DNA of 64,000 nucleotides, taken from Avena insularis (Eukaryota > Streptophyta > Magnoliopsida > Poales > Poaceae). Made by a program: the position numbers and the translations under genes. Location: assembly GCA_023614405.1 (NCBI GenBank), contig CM042684.1:537710682-537774681 (forward strand), written 5' to 3'. Under the pieces are notes generated by a model. It did no database searches. It had not been told where the DNA came from and saw only the letters and a program-made list of their open reading frames with translations. Position 1 is the first letter of the stretch; every line of letters starts with the position of its first letter. Shown piece by piece: positions 10,745-22,148 of the stretch.

Positions 10745-11127
10745 CTCCCTCTGTCTCAAAATAGATATCGTGTATTTTTCAAAATTTGGATGAATATAGA
10801 CACTATTTAGTACTCCCTGTATCCCAAAATATAAGGTGCCTAAGCATTAGTCAAAAATCAACGTTTTTTAAGTTTGACAAAATTTACAGACAAAAATATG
10901 AATATTTACAATACTGAATCAATATCAATGGATTCACCATAAAGTACATTTTATAAGTGTATCCATTCAATATTATAGATTTAATTATTTTTCATAAATG
11001 TTTGGTCAAAGTTTGTAAGATTTGACTTTCGACTAATCCTTATGAGCCTTATATTTTGGGACGGAGGGAGTATATAGATTTATCAAATTTTAATAAACCT
11101 GAAAGATCTATTTTGAGACGGAGGGAG
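10745..11127. mobile_element. Stowaway MITE M3, split by a nested MITE
   Basis: Outer element CTCCCTCTGTCTCAAAATAG ... CTATTTTGAGACGGAGGGAG with TA duplications at 10743-10744 and 11128-11129. Without the 258-bp insert and its duplicated TA it would be about 123 bp, matching M1 and M2. Confidence 0.9.
10813..11070. mobile_element. Nested 258-bp Stowaway MITE
   Basis: Inverted repeats CTCCCTGTATCCCAAAATATAAGG and CCTTATATTTTGGGACGGAGGGAG, TA duplications at 10811-10812 and 11071-11072. Comparison with M2 (CACTATTTAG-TA-TA) shows an exact single-TA empty site. Confidence 0.93.
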
Positions 11128-11427
11128 TAGTGTTCACAAGGAACTTAGAACCAATTATTACATGCCTTCGCTCAATATGATGAAAAATGAATATGTCTCC
11201 GAGGGTTAAGTTATGTGGCATTGTAGTTACTTTACATAAAGTAGAATTATAGCAACCAAATTATCTTGACATCTACTCCTCTTAGATGATGATTATCATC
11301 ATGATCTATTCATGGCAAGAGATTATCCTTAACAAGTTTCCATAAATATTTTTGTGATGTTATTTATTTATTAGTATTTCCATGTCTCCCGTGTCATCCG
11401 AGAGTACTCGCTCCGTCCGCAAATAGG

Positions 11428-12207
11428 TATGTTTGTGCTTGGCTCGAATTGTCACGATGATTTTGTGGTTCCGAAGGATGTGTGAGAGGTACGCAGACAT
11501 GGTCAATGGACTTAGCTCGAGATGCCGCATTCGAGGGTCAATGGAGTTAAGTAGCACGCATGCATCAATAGACATTCTCACGTACTACGAGATCTTTAAT
11601 TCCAGCATGCATGCTATATCACATGCACCTCTACCATTAATATGTGTTGATTTACTGCTTTACACTTTGTCTTGCACAGTTTCGTTAAGTTTCATCATAG
11701 GCAAACGCTGGAATCAGCTTTCCGTTGGGCGACCCTATCATGCATTTTCTTCATTGCAAACGTTTAATTTGGTTTATTCGTGTGTGTTTTCTTCTTGCCT
11801 AAACAGATTATGATCACGGAGGGAGTAGTGTTCACAAGGAACTTAGAACTAATTATTACGTGCCTTTGCTCAGTATGATGAAAAATGAATATGTCTCGAA
11901 GGATTAAGTTATGTGGCATTGTAATTACTTTACATAAAGTAGAATTATAGCAACCAAATTATCTTGACGTCTACTCCTCTTAGATGATGATTATCCTCAG
12001 GATCTATTCATGGCAAGAGATTATCCTTAACTAGTTTCCATAAATATTTGTGTGAAGTTATTTATTTATAGTATTTCCATGTCTCCCATGTCATCCAATA
12101 ACAGTGGCTCCGTCCACAAATAAGTATACTAGTCGCTTTTATCTAAGTCAAACTTTATTAAATATGACCAGCCTTATATCTAAATATAGTACTAACATAT
12201 ATTACTA
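11428..12207 (+). repeat. R repeat, copy R2c (internally deleted)
   Basis: Starts at GTTTGTGCTTGGCTCGAATTG, carries GTCAATGGAGTTAAGTAGCACGC and GTTTCGTTAAGTTTCATC, then jumps near 11816 from ATTATGATC directly to ACGGAGGGAGTAGTGTTCAC, the right end of the R-borne MITE, so most of the MITE and the segment to its left are deleted. Right landmarks follow to CATCCAATAACAGTGG and AACTTTATTAAATATGACC. Confidence 0.8.
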
Positions 12208-12331
12208 CTTTCTCCGTCCCAAAAAGAATGTCTCAAGTTTGTTTGAATTTGAATGTATCTATATACTAAATAGTGTCTAGATACATCCAAGTTCAGACAA
12301 ACTTAAGTCATCCATTTTGGGATGGAGGGAG
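12208..12331. mobile_element. Stowaway MITE M4
   Basis: 124 bp, CTTTCTCCGTCCCAAAAAG ... CCATTTTGGGATGGAGGGAG, TA at 12206-12207 and 12332-12333. The internal GAATGTATCTATATACTAAA half is mirrored by the right half, so the whole element can fold. Confidence 0.85.
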
Positions 12332-12396
12332 TATATAACTTTTTTATATCTTAAAACAAATCTAGTGGTACCAATTTAGTGTCATAAATACTAAGT

Positions 12397-13160
12397 TTGA
12401 CGTGCAGTTCCTTGCAGCGCACTTGATCCGATCCACACCACCGGCCAGCCTGCAGCCGCGCGTGGGGTGTGGGCATGCATGCACCAATGTACGTCTGCCC
12501 AAGCAAGGTCAGCCGGTCGCCTGGACTGGACTGGACACCTCGGATCCAAGCAGCAAGACACTGAAACTACGAACCAGACAATGCACATAACGTAACTGGC
12601 ATGATCCCATCCCATCCACGGTTTGATAATTGTTGTTGTTGGAAGAAAACATGCATGATTTGATCATTGCGTTTGCTTGACATGCATGCATGACACAGTG
12701 GTCACGCAAGACATGCCCGAGTAGCACCCCCTCCCCCCGTGCCACGCTGCAGCACCATGGCCATCCACCTGCAGACCGCACAGCCGTTACCATCGCCATC
12801 CTCGAGGCCTGCCGCCATGTTGTGCAGTCGAACGCCCACCGACCCGAGGTCGCCACGCTGCAGCACCTTGGCCATCGTCGCCATCCACCTGCTTCTACCC
12901 GCCGCCAAATGGCTACCGATCGAGAGGCCCAAACCACCAAATCCAAGCAAAACAGAGGGTATCTCGGCTTGTGTCTCACAGCATGCATGCATGTTGAGTG
13001 TGTGTTGCCGCGGCGTAATACTCGACAAACCCAGGGGTGAGGTCGATCGTTGTTGGGGAGCAGGAGTGCAGAGCATGCATGTTGGTTTAATTAAGCAAAC
13101 TGACACGTACTCCTCTTCCCTGAAGCCATGATCATCAAAGCCCAATGCAAGGCATGAATC
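12397..13160. repeat. P block, copy P2
   Basis: Longest P copy. It matches P1 from TTCCTTGCAGCGCACTT to the CGAGGCC region near 12807, then has unique GC-rich sequence including a second CACGCTGCAGCACC (12855). Its last part (13035-13160) repeats a short module also found at 7838-7990 and 15985-16075: GCATGCATG, TTGGTTTAATTAAGCA and GTACTCCTCTTCCCT. Overlapping open frames on both strands reflect GC content. Confidence 0.6.
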
Positions 13161-13372
13161 TTAATAATAATAAGGAGCAAACGAACGAACGTATCTGTCA
13201 AGAGAAGGGGCCATCATCATCCTGATTAGAATGACTTGGGCGGCAGTCTGCCGATGCAAAGAATAGTCTTTCGTTTCTCTGAACCCTCTATAGCACTTGT
13301 GTTGAACACCAGGTCCGCGATCGAAGCATGCCATTGCCCCGCCCCACAACAACCAGCATTTGATCTCCATGC

Positions 13373-13660
13373 TATAAAGTGCCCCCTGCCCCATCGTGCG
13401 CGTGACAAACCCTACCCACTCACAATCCACCGCTTCCGCCACTCCTCCCCCCACCCCCGCACATCTTCCGTGAGCTCTCTGCACTTGCATCATCGCAACC
13501 ACTCCACCCGAGGTCCGCCGCCGCAGGATCCGGAGGTCCTCTGTCCTGCTCCCATTCCCCAAGGACGGGAAGATCTACAAACCAACATGTGACGTAAATC
13601 TAGCCTTCATCCAGAGCTAGATTCGCTATCCCCCATCTCTCGGTGATCCGGTAAGGAGCC
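13373..13660 (+). promoter_or_regulatory. Orphan promoter, 5' leader and splice donor
   Basis: A TATAAA box (13373-13378) lies in a GC-rich setting after GCCCCGCCCC. It is followed by a C-rich leader typical of grass 5' untranslated regions (ACCCTACCCACTCACAATCC), a GC-rich stretch to 13650, and a consensus splice donor CCG|GTAAGG at 13651. No ATG-initiated coding exon can be identified downstream, because about 160 bp later the sequence passes into repeat R3. It is likely the severed 5' end of a gene. Alternatives: a retroelement leader, or chance. Confidence 0.35.
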
Positions 13661-13810
13661 CTAGATCTTGGGGAAATGCATGTTGAGATATATCTCATCT
13701 AGATCTGGTCTAGATTTTGCAGCAAGCGAGCGTGCGTTTTCGTGGCATAATTTTATAATTTTACATCCCACAATACCCTTCTGTTTGTTTGTGCGAAATC
13801 ACCAGGTTTA

Positions 13811-16065
13811 TCTCTACAAGTTTTTTGACATAAACTAGTTATACTAATATCTTTTACATTTCATAATTCACTCTCTCGACATATGAATTTATCTCATCAT
13901 TTCATATTTTTTACCAAATTACGACATAACAATAGTGTACACTATTTTATAGAATTGTAACATTTTAAACTTGAAATTCATTTGCACAAAGCTTACAATT
14001 GACAATTTTCGTTAATTAAACCGTTGAACAACAAAAATAAATGGCTAACAAAAAAATTAAATATTAAGTTGTGTCACATTCATAATGTTAGAAGTATGTC
14101 TATGTTGTCTATTTCTAGTATCCTTAAATATCATAACACATAGAACTCCAATGCTAACCGAGTTTTCTAGAGTGCGCGTGATTTTTGATCAACATGAAGA
14201 GTTATTAATTATTATTTGCTAATAGCATCATGACCCACATGCATTCATATGAAGACATAAAAGATGAGGAATTCATGTTTACTATGCGGACACACAAAAG
14301 AAAAACAACTATATCGTCTCATTGTGCCTCAACTTTTGTAATTATACAAGATAGTCCTTTCACTGTAATTCTTCAGATGAAGATCTGCAATAGTGTAGTC
14401 GTAATTGTCTCATTTGCATTGTTTCTAATGCTCCTGGTTAATTACTCTCGTGGATAGAACCACGAGGCATCTCCGATTAGGCTGCTTGGTCTTTGGTTGT
14501 TCATGCATGTTGCCGGTGGTGTGTGTCGGTGTCGTGGAGTCCGTGTACAAGCATGTACATGCGCCATGGGTAACATGGCCTTTACACAGTCCATGTCGGC
14601 TTCGCCGATCTTGAACAACGTCGAAGTAGTTGTAGTCGAGGTAGAATCTATGATTGTGTTGTCTCGAATTGTTATGATGATTTTGTAGTTCCGAAGGAAG
14701 TGTGAGAGGTATGTAAACATGGTCAATGGGCTTAGGTTGAGATGCCGCATCCGAGGGTCAATGGAGTTAAGTAGCACGCATGCATCAATAGACATTCTCA
14801 TGTACTACGAGATCTACAATTCTAGCATGCATGCTAGGTCGCGTACACCTCTTACCGTTAATGTGTGTTGATTTACTGCTCTACGATTTGTCTTGCACAG
14901 TTTCGTTACGTTTCATCATGTGCAAACGCTAGAATCAGCTTTCCGTTAGGTAACCCTGTCATTTTCTTCACTGCAAACATTTAATTTTGTTTATTCGTGT
15001 GTGTTTTCTTCTTCGCTAAACATATTATGATCCACCAATGGGTCGTTGTTATGTAAGTTATACCACATTATTGTATCATAATATTGTTTATTTAACAAAA
15101 CAATGCTAGCAGTTGCAGCCCTAGCTCTAGTGCAACAACAATTAATGTTTTTAGCCGAAAATAGCAGCATTTTAATTATATTTCATTGCAAGGCATATAT
15201 GCTTATATACAATAAAGAGTATTGATTCTTTATAAAATTAAGTACTCCCTCGGTCTCAAAATAGATGTCGCAGATTTTAAAATTTGGATGAATAGAGACA
15301 CTATTTAGTACTCCCTCTATCCCAAAATATAAGGTGCCTAAGCATTAGTCAAAAATCAACGTTTTTTAAGTTTGACCAAATTTACACACAAAAAGATGAA
15401 CATTTACAATAGTGAATCAATATCAATGGATTCGCCATAAAGTACATTGTATTAGTGTATCCATTCAATATTATAGATTTAGATATTTTTTCATAAATAT
15501 TTGGTCAAAGTTTGTAAAATTTGACTTTTGACTAATCCTTATGAGCCTTATATTTTGGGACGGAGGGAGTATATAGATTTATCAAATTTTAATAAACCTG
15601 AAAGATCTATTTTGAGACGGAGGGAGTAGTGTTCACAAGGAACTTAGAACCAATTATTACATGCCTTTGCTCAATATGTTGAAAAATGAATATGTCTCAG
15701 AGGGTTAAGTTATATGGCATTGTAGTTACTTTACATAAAGTAGAATTATAGCAACCAACTTATGTTGACGTCTACTCCTCTTAGATGATGATTATCCTCA
15801 GGATCTATTCATGGCAAGAGATTATCCTTAACTAGTTTCAATAAATATTTTTGTGAAGTTATTTATTTATTAGTATTTTCATGTTTCTGTGTCATCCGAG
15901 AATACTCGCTCCGTCCGCAAATAACTATACTTGTAGCTTTTCTCTAAGTTAAACTTTGTTAAATCTGATAAATAAATACCCTAGGGGGTGAGGTCGTTGT
16001 TGAGGAGCACGAGTGCAGAGCATGCATGTTGGTTTAATTAAGCAGACTAACACGTACTCCTCTTC
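13811..16065 (+). repeat. R repeat, copy R3 (near full length)
   Basis: Aligns with R1 over its whole length, from CTACAAGTTTTTTGACATAAACTAG to the right module with TTGGTTTAATTAAGCA (16030). It carries the conserved hairpin (14445), the palindrome CTAGCATGCATGCTAG (14823) and a nested pair of MITEs. The open frame at 14230-14457 corresponds to R1's 6304-6573 but most substitutions are non-synonymous. Confidence 0.85.
15245..15626. mobile_element. Stowaway MITE M5 with nested MITE (15311-15569)
   Basis: Outer ends CTCCCTCGGTCTCAAAATAG and CTATTTTGAGACGGAGGGAG, with TA on both sides. The inner element starts CTCCCTCTATCCCAAAATAT at 15311 and ends GGGACGGAGGGAG at 15569. It is inserted at the same TA as in M3, so the two nested structures are copies of a single event. 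Confidence 0.92.
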
Positions 16066-16845
16066 CCTTAAGCATGCAACAACAATTACTGCTTTTAGCC
16101 AAAAATAGCAGCATTTTAATTACATTTCAGTGCAAGGCATATATGCTTATATACAACAAACTATTGATTCTTTATAAAATTAAGTACTCCTTCCGTCTCA
16201 AAATAGATATCGCAGATTTTTTAAATTTTGCATGAATCTCGACACTATTTAGTACTTCCTGTATTCCAAAATATAAGACGCCTAAGCATTAGTAAAGAAT
16301 CAACGTTTTTTAAGTTTGACTAAATTTATACACAAAAATATGAACAGTTATAATATTGAATCAATATCAATGGATTCACCACAAAGTACATTTTATTAGC
16401 GTATCCATTCAACATTATAGATTTAGATATATTTCAAAAAAAATTGGTCAAAGTTTGTTAGATTTGACTTTTGACTAATCCTTATGCGCCTTATATTTTG
16501 GGACGGATGGAGTATAGAGATTTATCCAATTTTTAATAAACCTGAAACATCTATTTTGAGACGGAGTGAGTAGTGTTCACAAGGAACTTAGAACCAATTA
16601 TTACATGCCTTTGCTGAATATGATGAAAAATGAATATGTCTCAGAGGGTTAAGTTATGTGCCATTTTAGTTACTTTACATAAAGTAGAATTATAGCAACC
16701 AAGTTATCTTGACGTCTACTCCCCTTAGATGATGATTATTCTTAGGATCTATTCATGGCAAGAAATTATCCTTAACTAGTTTCCATAAATATTTTCGTGA
16801 AGTTATTTATTTATTAGTATTTTCATGTCTCCACGCTCACTTGTG
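16066..16845 (+). repeat. R repeat, copy R3b (right part)
   Basis: Begins at AAGCATGCAACAACAATTACTGC, i.e. within R at the CAACAACAATTAATGC landmark, and continues through the nested MITE pair to TTTTCATGTCTCC. It follows R3's right-end module directly. Confidence 0.8.
16187..16570. mobile_element. Stowaway MITE M6 with nested MITE (16255-16512)
   Basis: Outer ends CTCCTTCCGTCTCAAAATAG and TTTTGAGACGGAGTGAG; inner element begins CTTCCTGTATTCCAAAATAT at 16255 and ends GGGACGGATGGAG at 16512. Same nested arrangement as M3 and M5, more diverged. Confidence 0.9.
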
Positions 16846-16849
16846 TCCC

Positions 16850-18257
16850 ATAAGATCCGAGTACTTGATACTTATTACTTTACTATTCGCACTATCTACA
16901 CGTGGGAGACTCTATGGATCCCCTTTCGCCTGAGCTTAATTCACACTTTATTTTTTGAGGCCACAAACTAGTTTGGGTGTTATGACTATCATGTACTTAT
17001 GTCATGCTTTACTGCTTTATTTACTATTATGTGTGGAGCGCCTGTATTGTTTAGGACTTGTGCTACGTTTTCGCGGTATCGAGAAGCCCAGTCACACTTT
17101 CGTGTTCCCAGTTATTTACAGTCATCGACACAAACCCTGGGTCCGTCTTGGAGCCGGCCAACTTTATTGCAGGTAGTTTAGTGGGGTGGCCAATAATTTT
17201 TGAATCATGTGAATGCATTGTCGTGAGGTCTCGTTGCTTTTTATTTTGTTTTTCCCAGGGTTGATCGTGAGTGTGTTGCTATTTGTGCACCCCTGTAGGG
17301 TAAATCTTTCTAAACGCCGTGTCTGTGGTTATGGACGACTTAGAGTACAGTTTCTCGATCATAGATAACTATAACTAAAGTACCGCCTTTAATTTGACTA
17401 AAACAGGACTAGTCAATAGTGCAACACTCATGGAATGGTTAATAAATTACCAACGGATGGGATGTTCTTCCGCCTCTCATCGGTAAGCGAGAAGGAGGGC
17501 GAGCGATGTTTATTTATGTTACCTATATAACTATTGTTACTAATTAGCGAGCGCCCGTCCATCTTTGGTTGGGCGGATGTTGTACCGTGTCTTAAAGAAC
17601 TGTGTAGATATTATCTTTCGCTGCAATTGCGTCACCCCCAGGTTGTTCCCTTTAGATGCATTAAGACTTGCTAAGTACCCCTAGGGTTTCACACAAATTA
17701 TTGATCAGATTGTCAGGTATACTCTCAAGAAGGTTACTGGGTCGAGCAGACCGATGATGGTGGCAACAACTGTCAGGTGTAGAGATTTCGGGGATGGAGA
17801 CCCGTGAGACGTGTGGGCAAGATGTGCTTATTTCCGAGGCATCTTATGCCAATTTGCTTCTTCTCCGTACTCGGATATTGTTTTCTGTTTCCACTTGATA
17901 CTCTGATGTGTGATGTATGAGGATATATCCTAACTATTATCTCTATCTAGGATATCTGAATCTTGATGTATGGCGTTGAATATTTCTGGTTCTATTGTTT
18001 TAGATGGTCTGTCTCTGATGTACTGTTGTATGTCGCGGACATACACATTTGTTTATGTCTTGATCGCATACCTGTCGACTACACCGCTTGCACTTGATAC
18101 GATGTCCTTGCAAAGTGGATAGGATGGTTGGTCGGTACCATGCCCTGCTCCTAGACGGAGCCTACACGTGGGTGGCCCTTGGGCATCCGCGGTAGGACAC
18201 CTTATACACTTTGGGTTCATCCTGGCTTGTTTCTTAGAGCGTAGGGTCCGAGGTATT
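16850..18257 (+). mobile_element. LTR-like sequence, probably Gypsy
   Basis: Phrases such as CGCCGTGTCTGTGGTTATGGACGA, a CACCCCTGTAGGGTAAATC stretch and the end AGGGTCCGAGGTATTACA resemble long Gypsy LTRs of Triticeae. No primer site, polypurine tract or coding part is seen, and both ends are uncertain. The short open frames near 16955-17264 overlap in three phases and are not genes. Confidence 0.35.
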
Positions 18258-19275
18258 ACACTCCACCTCCCGGGTCATCCGTGCGTGGGCGACTCCGGAG
18301 GCACCGACCCTAACCTACAAAACTCCCTCCGGTGGTCCTCCCTGGTAGGCCACACCTCTCCAGCAAAGCCGGCAGGTGGGCCCTCTTCATGCGCCTTATC
18401 GGCCTTCCATCGTGCGGGGAGGTTAGGGTCAGGGTGGTGGACGGCGGGCGGTCTGCGCGACGGTGGCGCTTGCCGATTTGGGGGGCTCGCTATCTCGTGG
18501 CTCGGAGGAGAGGAGGCAGTTGGATCTGACCCGACTATAGGTGGCTTGGCCATGGCGGAGGCTAGGGCACCCTAGGCGGCGGCGCTGCTATTCGGGATCT
18601 TGCGGACTCAGGCTCGATCCATTAGTTCCGATCGTCGGAAGCCGACCGACGGTGTGGGGACCGTTGCATCAACATCAATAAAGGAGGTGCTCCTCGAGTT
18701 TCTTCCACGTGAAGGCGAAGATCTGCTTGATGCCTTCCATCGTTGTTATGGCGTTGTCACGAAAGTAGGAACACGAGGGCTCGTTATGGTGATTTTAGTC
18801 TCTGTGGCGATGGGGAACTGGTTGCGTGATCTGTGACTCACAGCAACGACTGTTTGTGGGGCCAGCAACACAGGAGGAGTTCACAGTCCTACCTTACAGG
18901 GTGAAAATCCAAGGTCTAGCCTTAATTGGTTGTGCCTGGCAATGACCTTGCTGAATGCATTGTTTTGTGAGCGAGGACTTTCTTCAGGGTGAAAACCTAT
19001 GATCTTTAATCGGACGACGATGACGCTTGTGCACTGTTTCCTTCTTGAAGCGATCGCTATTGGAGTGTTTGAACTACTGGTGTTATTCTGATGGTGTTAG
19101 TGTCGTTGCTACAAGAAATAGTTCGTTGTAGCGGAGCTTTTCTTTTTTTAATTCTTCTTCCTTTTTTGGGTTGTGCGTCCCTAAGACCGCTAGACATGAG
19201 TTGTTACAGAGGCTGGGTGTAATTGGTATCTCTGCGATACTAATATATGCTCTGTATCAAAAAAGAAAGGTGTCA
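18258..19275 (+). mobile_element. GC-rich leader plus LINE-like 3' tail
   Basis: A GC-rich start with high CpG gives way to a TG-rich 3' part that ends GGTATCTCTGCGATACTAATATATGCTCTGTATC followed by AAAAAAG, which looks like a plant LINE tail. No endonuclease or reverse transcriptase frame exists between them and no target duplication was found, so this is a tentative non-autonomous LINE derivative. Confidence 0.35.
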
Positions 19276-19806
19276 GATGTATATCTTGATATACCAATGG
19301 ACACATGGAAGTGTGTTTGTGCAGGGTTAGTATCAGCATGCTCTTTGTCAAAAAAAGTGCTACACATAGCATACATGGATCTTTGTCTCTAAGGCTCTAG
19401 CCTCTAAGTTTTCTTAATTTCTTGTGTCGCTCTGATTTCATGGCCAAGGTCAAGAACTAAAATGGATGGAAAGGGAAAGAAATTTGTAGGTGCAAAAGGG
19501 GAGGTATAAGTTTTTGATTTTCTGGTCAATTAGATGAAGTTTGAATTTGTAAATTTTGAGATAGGTAAATTAAATAGGCAAACTGCTCATCATGTATTTA
19601 AAAATTTTTCAAGACAATTTTGATTTTTTGCATCATATTTTTAATGCTTTTAAAGTTTACCCGACCTCAATTTTTTTCCGTCCTTGGCCACTGGACTGCT
19701 CAACGTTGTGGAAGGGGTAGGTGTACTGTTACTGTCTGTGATATGGTGACGTCGGTTCAGTACTGGGTATATAGATATTAGAGACTAGGCAAGTTTACGT
19801 GTCAAG

Positions 19807-20178
19807 ATGTTGAAAAGCACATTGCCGAATAGTTTTGCGGCATTCACTGCGCATGTGAAAGTGCAAATGATAAATGCGGAAGGAGGCCGAGTGCTATACA
19901 ACTACAAGGAGCTGAACAATCGAAAAAGAGTAGGAGACAGCTACACATTTCACATTGGATGCAAAACAGGAAACAATGAAATTCTTCAAGTCTCGAAAGT
20001 TGCTTATGACCCGCAACCGTTGCACCTTTTGGAGAAGTCCCACCACCCTCCTATATCTTCAAATTATCGTGTACCAAGTAACACCTTCAATAAGGAATGC
20101 GACGACGATGACGCCGTTGCCAGACTAATCCTAAGATTCCTTCCGATACACAAGGGAGTAGGGAAGGGATACACCTGA
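19807..20178 (+). CDS. Hypothetical ORF, 123 aa, unrecognised
   Basis: An ATG-initiated frame with no stop for 123 codons in otherwise non-coding DNA. The first two thirds are hydrophilic with balanced composition (stretch LYNYKELNNRKRVGDSYTF); the last third is less gene-like. There is no signal peptide, membrane segment or known motif, no TATA box in a convincing position and no splice context. It may be a gene fragment or chance. Confidence 0.2.
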   Translation: MLKSTLPNSFAAFTAHVKVQMINAEGGRVLYNYKELNNRKRVGDSYTFHIGCKTGNNEILQVSKVAYDPQPLHLLEKSHHPPISSNYRVPSNTFNKECDDDDAVARLILRFLPIHKGVGKGYT

Positions 20179-21010
20179 CGCCCTTCAAAAAGGAACTACG
20201 GGCCCCGCAGGCGTCACCGTGTCGCCACCGGACGGACTGATAGAGATTTCTCCTGACCCGCAAAAACCAAACCCCCGGATAATCGGTCACGCTCCACCAA
20301 ACTTGCCTCCAATCAACATACGCGCATAATCTTGTGGTCACCATCGACGTGTCACCATGGAAAACGTTGTGAGGCCGGTCAAACTGACCAGATAGCCAAG
20401 GACAAGGGGCGGCAGAACCGCAACCACATGGGTGGGAACAACCTTCATGTTGTGGATAGTAGCAGGAGCACACCAGGCCAACATACATCCGTACAGGCCC
20501 AGATCGGGCTCGTGAGGCTCCATCCACCGCGCTGCAGCAGAGGCGGCTCCGGCGCCATCACCCCCATCCAAAGCTGCCCCCGGACTAGCCGGAGGAACAA
20601 ACACCTGAGCCCGAGCCAGCTAGCCCTCCTGGACCCGGATTAGGACCAAATATGGGCCTACATGGCGCACCCGGCCAGGACCATCGCCATGTCTCCCCTG
20701 CCGCAAACGAGTTGCACCTTCATCGTGCTGCCATCCAGGCCTCGCCCGAGCTTCGCCGAACGCCGTGCACCCCCACCAGGGGATCACCCGAGCCAAATCC
20801 CTAGGTAATAGGGAGAGGACAGGACGCCATGGGCAACTCTCGATAGCCTGGCCGATGGCGGCGGGAGGGAGGGGGAGAAGGGGAGGTGGACTGGGAGCGG
20901 TGGCGAAGGGGGCCGCCCCGCACGGGGAGGTGGTGCAGGAGGTAGGGGAGTTGGGTAGGCTGGTTCGGTCGCGCGTGTGTCTAAAAAAAGTCATGTCACG
21001 GGGAGAATTA
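20170..21010. other. GC-rich unclassified repeat
   Basis: About 840 bases of high GC with long, mutually exclusive open frames on both strands (proline-, alanine- and arginine-rich), a composition effect. The style (GACGCCCTTCAAAAAGGA, CCCGGACTAGCCGG) resembles non-coding parts of Triticeae repeats, but I cannot assign a class. Confidence 0.3.
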
Positions 21011-22079
21011 ATCGACTAGTACCTCCAGATGTTTGAGAAGAAGAGCCATCTGCGAACATCACTGCTTCCAGGTCATGTTTTGTTTTGCTGGTGTTAATGC
21101 ACTACATCCAGGGCTGATGATTTTTCTCAACCAGGCAGGTTTCTAAAATACGAGTACGACCAGAGCAACCGAACGTGCTACTCTGTTCCGTGATAGTTGG
21201 ATTATAGTCAATAACTACAACATGAAAGCGCTTGTTGCTGCGCCCGTCTATTTTGAGACAATTGAAGATAGAAATATTCGATGATAAATGAATGGTACAA
21301 CAAATGATAGTTTACATTGAAGAAAGATACTATGTAAGGTCTCCGATGAGCCTTCCATAGTTTTCTACCATTCTCATTATGGTACAATGGTTGTTAGGGC
21401 AGGAACTTCAATTCAGAGTTCTCATGTCTATCCTTTCTCTTATCTATCTTACATACATTGAGCTTTCAAAGTTCAAATGCTCGATGGTTTTCCAGCATTC
21501 ACCAAAGGGTTGTGGGATCTACAAATATAAGGAGGAAAACAAGTCATCCTCAATACAATATATAATGAAATTAGCTAGGACCAGAACTCTAATGTTCTCT
21601 TGGAATTAGTACCCTCGGAATTTTGCTTGGCCAAATTAGGTATTTGATGTTTAAAAAATGAACTCATGTCTTTGACTGCTTACTGGTTAGTATCTTCGAA
21701 ACAGTGTACCAAACACTTCCTGCAAATGGCTACGAAAAATATAACTTCAATCAAATAGTTCTTAAAGTTACGAAAGGGGAGCGGAAATCGGGACCCAGAT
21801 TTACGTAAACCTGATAACGTTGACCAATAGAGAGGAGGGCATGTGCGGGCTGGACAAAAAAAAAACAGTCCGTACATGTAACTTAGTCATCCGTACACCA
21901 CGTGAGTGGGACCCGTCGGCACATGCGTGTATTCTGATTGGCTCGCGTGTCAGGTTCTGTTCCACCTCCCCGTTTGCTTTTCCGGTTATGGAAGGGGGTG
22001 ACATAATCTAAGTAAAAAAATTCTACAGGGTAATAAATTATCAAAAGTTCTTCCTGCTGTGTTGACACAAGAATAGCAC
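21011..22079. other. No supported feature
   Basis: Low-GC sequence with short frames only (for example 21379-21609). There are no repeats or terminal motifs. Confidence 0.3.
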
Positions 22080-22148
22080 ATATAGTAATAATACAATCAA
22101 ATCCAAAGGTGGATTCCACCTTTGGATTTGATTGTATTATTACTATAT
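22080..22148. repeat. Perfect 69-bp palindrome
   Basis: The left arm starts ATATAGTAATAATACAATCA and ends GGTGGA at 22113; after one central T (22114), the right arm is its exact reverse complement through 22148. Arms are 34 bases with no mismatch and a one-base spacer. No target duplication or MITE-type ends are apparent. Confidence 0.95.

Larger units (their letters stand above)
10736..11427 (+). repeat. R repeat, copy R2b (right part only)
   Basis: Begins at AAATTAAGTA immediately left of the MITE and continues through AGTGTTCACAAGGAACTTAG, TTATCTTGAC, GATTATC and CATGTCTCCCGTGTCATCC to GCAAATAGGTATG. The left half of R is absent. Confidence 0.8.

Noticed and set aside
18168..18575. 135-codon plus-strand frame and its antisense partner
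   Set aside because: GC-rich leader-like sequence open on both strands; no domain.
20170..21010. Proline- and alanine-rich minus-strand protein
   Set aside because: Both strands are open over the same stretch, which is typical of GC-rich repeat sequence, and no signal, domain or ATG with good context exists.
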